A DNA stretch of 64,000 bases from G965198795 sp965198795. GTDB lineage: Bacteria; Pseudomonadota; Alphaproteobacteria; Rhodospirillales; Casp-alpha2. The stretch's first letter is position 1. Every line of letters starts with the position of its first letter. Of the stretch, positions 62,682 to 64,000 are shown in pieces. The position numbers and the translations under genes are program-made. The stretch is taken from the NCBI GenBank assembly GCA_965198795.1, contig OZ240674.1, positions 868,001-932,000 on the forward strand, in the 5' to 3' direction. The notes under the pieces were generated by a model. That model was not told the DNA's origin, ran no database searches, and was given only the letters and a program-made list of their open reading frames with translations.

Positions 62682-63380
62682 CTATTTTCCACCGGCGACG
62701 GCCAGTTCCGCGCCGGTGACGTATGCTGATTGGTCGGACAGCAGCCAGACGACGGCTTCCGCCACTTCGTCCGGCGTGCCGGCGCGCGCCAGGGGAAGCG
62801 ACCGGGCCGCGTCGCCGATGGGCTCATCCCCCTCAATCACGCCGGGCGACACTATGTTCACCCGGATTTGGGCCCCGGCCAACTCCCGGGCGGCGGACCT
62901 GGTAAAACCGATCATCCCGCTTTTGGCCGCCGCATAGTCGGCGATGCGGTAGCCGCCGGTTTTAGCGGCGAGGGACCCGACGCCGGCCGCCTCACCCGGT
63001 TGACCGAGCGCCATCCGTTCCCTGGCGAAGGCCCGCAGGCACCAGATATAGCCGGTCAGGGTGATTCCGACGCCGGCGGCTAGGTCGTCCGGCGTCTTCT
63101 CGACCAGCGGGCCGCGCTCGACCGGAGCGGCGGCGGCGTAGACCATCTTTCTGGGCCGAACATCCGAGAACAGCCCGGACACGGCGCCGCTGTCCGTGAC
63201 GTCTAATTCAACGGCGCGCGCCGCGGCCCCTTCCCTCTCAAGCGTCAGAACGGGCTCCGGCGACGTGAGATAGGTTGCGACGGGTGACCAGCCTTGCCGG
63301 TTCGCGGCCCGGACGACGGCGCGTCCAATGGGTGAACTCGCGCCGATCACGAGGATTGAATTGTCCTGACCGGAGTTCAA
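62682..63380 (-). CDS. SDR-family oxidoreductase
   Basis: A 232-aa classical SDR: nucleotide loop VIGASSPIGRAV at the N-terminus, catalytic YAAAK in ADYAAAKSGMIGFTRSAA, RVNIVSPGVIEGDEP and a C-terminal DQSAYVTGAELAVAGG. Classical SDRs reduce or oxidise a single hydroxyl or keto group. The start is TTG, overlapping the stop of the next gene upstream (TTGA), so the two are coupled. In this setting a sugar-nucleotide or lipid keto-reductase role is plausible but unproven. Confidence 0.87.
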   Translation of the reverse strand: MNSGQDNSILVIGASSPIGRAVVRAANRQGWSPVATYLTSPEPVLTLEREGAAARAVELDVTDSGAVSGLFSDVRPRKMVYAAAAPVERGPLVEKTPDDLAAGVGITLTGYIWCLRAFARERMALGQPGEAAGVGSLAAKTGGYRIADYAAAKSGMIGFTRSAARELAGAQIRVNIVSPGVIEGDEPIGDAARSLPLARAGTPDEVAEAVVWLLSDQSAYVTGAELAVAGGK

Positions 63381-64000
63381 CGGACCAAGCCCCGCCCTTC
63401 CGCCGCCGGAACCAGGTCCGGGTCGGTGAACGGGTTGTAGCGCTCATCGGCCAGCCGGGCGTTGTCGCGATACCAGGCGATCGTTTGCTTGATGCCGTCT
63501 TCCAGCGAGACTTGCGGCTTGAAGCCATGGGATTCGGCGCGGCGCGTGTCCATGATCCGCCGCTTGTCGCCGGCGGGTTTCGAGACGTCCCACTTCAGCG
63601 TCAGCGGTTTGCCGATATTGGCGGCGACGATCTCCGCCGCCTCGCGGATCGTGGCGCCGGCGCCGCTGCCGAGATTCAGGGGCTCGGTGATGCCGTTTTC
63701 CACGGCGAACATCATGCCGCGCGCGACGTCTCCGGCGAAAATAAAGTCCCGGACGGGAGAGCCGTCGCCCCACACGTCAAGTTCTCCGTCCGCTTCCAGG
63801 GCTTTTCTGATCAATGATGGGATGACCATCGCGTTGGCCGTGTCGAAATTGTCGAACGGTCCATAGACGTTCGCCGGGCGGACAATGGAAACGCCGTCCC
63901 AGCCGTATTCGATTCGATAGGCGTCGGCTTGCAGTTCGCACATGCGTTTGGCCCAACCCGCGAACCGGTCGTTGGGCGACGGCCGGGTTTCCCAAACGCT
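63377..64000 (-). CDS. GDP-fucose-synthase-like extended SDR, C-terminal part (runs off the window)
   Basis: The frame is open to base 64000, so at least the N-terminal nucleotide-binding half is missing. The 207 visible residues include RPANVYGPFDNFDTANAMVI, VWGDGSPVRDFIFAGDVARG and LNLGSGAGATI, as in GDP-L-fucose synthase relatives. The catalytic lysine is in FAGWAKR; four residues before it is Ala where the family normally has Tyr, with Phe one residue earlier. With the 61676 gene it makes a second divergent SDR in the same run. Confidence 0.85.
   Translation of the reverse strand, partial: SVWETRPSPNDRFAGWAKRMCELQADAYRIEYGWDGVSIVRPANVYGPFDNFDTANAMVIPSLIRKALEADGELDVWGDGSPVRDFIFAGDVARGMMFAVENGITEPLNLGSGAGATIREAAEIVAANIGKPLTLKWDVSKPAGDKRRIMDTRRAESHGFKPQVSLEDGIKQTIAWYRDNARLADERYNPFTDPDLVPAAEGRGLVR

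Overview
The window is high-GC bacterial DNA that reads as an alphaproteobacterium, most likely from the Rhodospirillales neighbourhood. The evidence is the parA-parB pair converging on a leuS-lptE-holA block with a DUF3576 lipoprotein gene upstream, plus the general protein styles. This placement rests on gene order and family recognition; no rRNA, tRNA or CRISPR array was seen.

Region 1 (1-9.0 kb) is conserved core. It holds the end of parA, parB, holA, lptE, leuS, a DUF3576 lipoprotein, a thiamine-phosphate-synthase-like gene, a YggS-type PLP protein, an L,D-transpeptidase and an unrecognised 338-aa protein. Region 2 (9.0-11.4 kb) is gene-poor. It carries a three-unit 18-bp tandem repeat, REP-like palindromes and a badly decayed IS5-family (IS427-type) element, plus one 65-aa small protein gene. 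Region 3 (11.4-19.4 kb) is core again: a J-domain protein, a Bax-inhibitor-1 membrane protein with a clear terminator, an FtsX-type permease and its ATPase divergent from a TesA-type esterase, a FIST sensor protein and acuI.

Region 4 (19.5-20.5 kb) is a junction made of an IS1595-family fragment, a coding remnant and dispersed repeats. Region 5 (20.5-64 kb, continuing past the edge) is a very large surface-polysaccharide or glycan locus. Nearly all of it is on the minus strand, with many stop/start overlaps that suggest long translationally coupled operons. It encodes GDP-mannose supply (manB, manC), three different asparagine-synthase-type amidotransferases, at least seven SAM methyltransferases, several glycosyltransferases, a heparinase/alginate-lyase-like protein, a two-domain oxidoreductase, a nonulosonic-acid cassette (neuA/neuB/neuC-like with two epimerases and a Wzx flippase), GDP-heptose genes (hddA, hddC), a ColD-type PMP-dependent sugar 3-dehydratase and several SDR enzymes.

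Taken together, the right end suggests a GDP-linked 3-deoxy sugar (colitose-like or a deoxyheptose). The middle suggests a CMP-linked nonulosonate. The left part suggests amidated, methylated uronate-type residues. The locus also shows active decay and rearrangement: three damaged IS1595-family copies (one with intact 8-bp target duplications, sitting between a gene and its probable ribosome binding site), a sulfotransferase broken by one in-frame stop, a PhyH-type oxygenase spread over three frames, and two short decayed duplicates of neighbouring genes. A dispersed repeat whose edge lies on stop codons occurs on both sides of the core/locus boundary.
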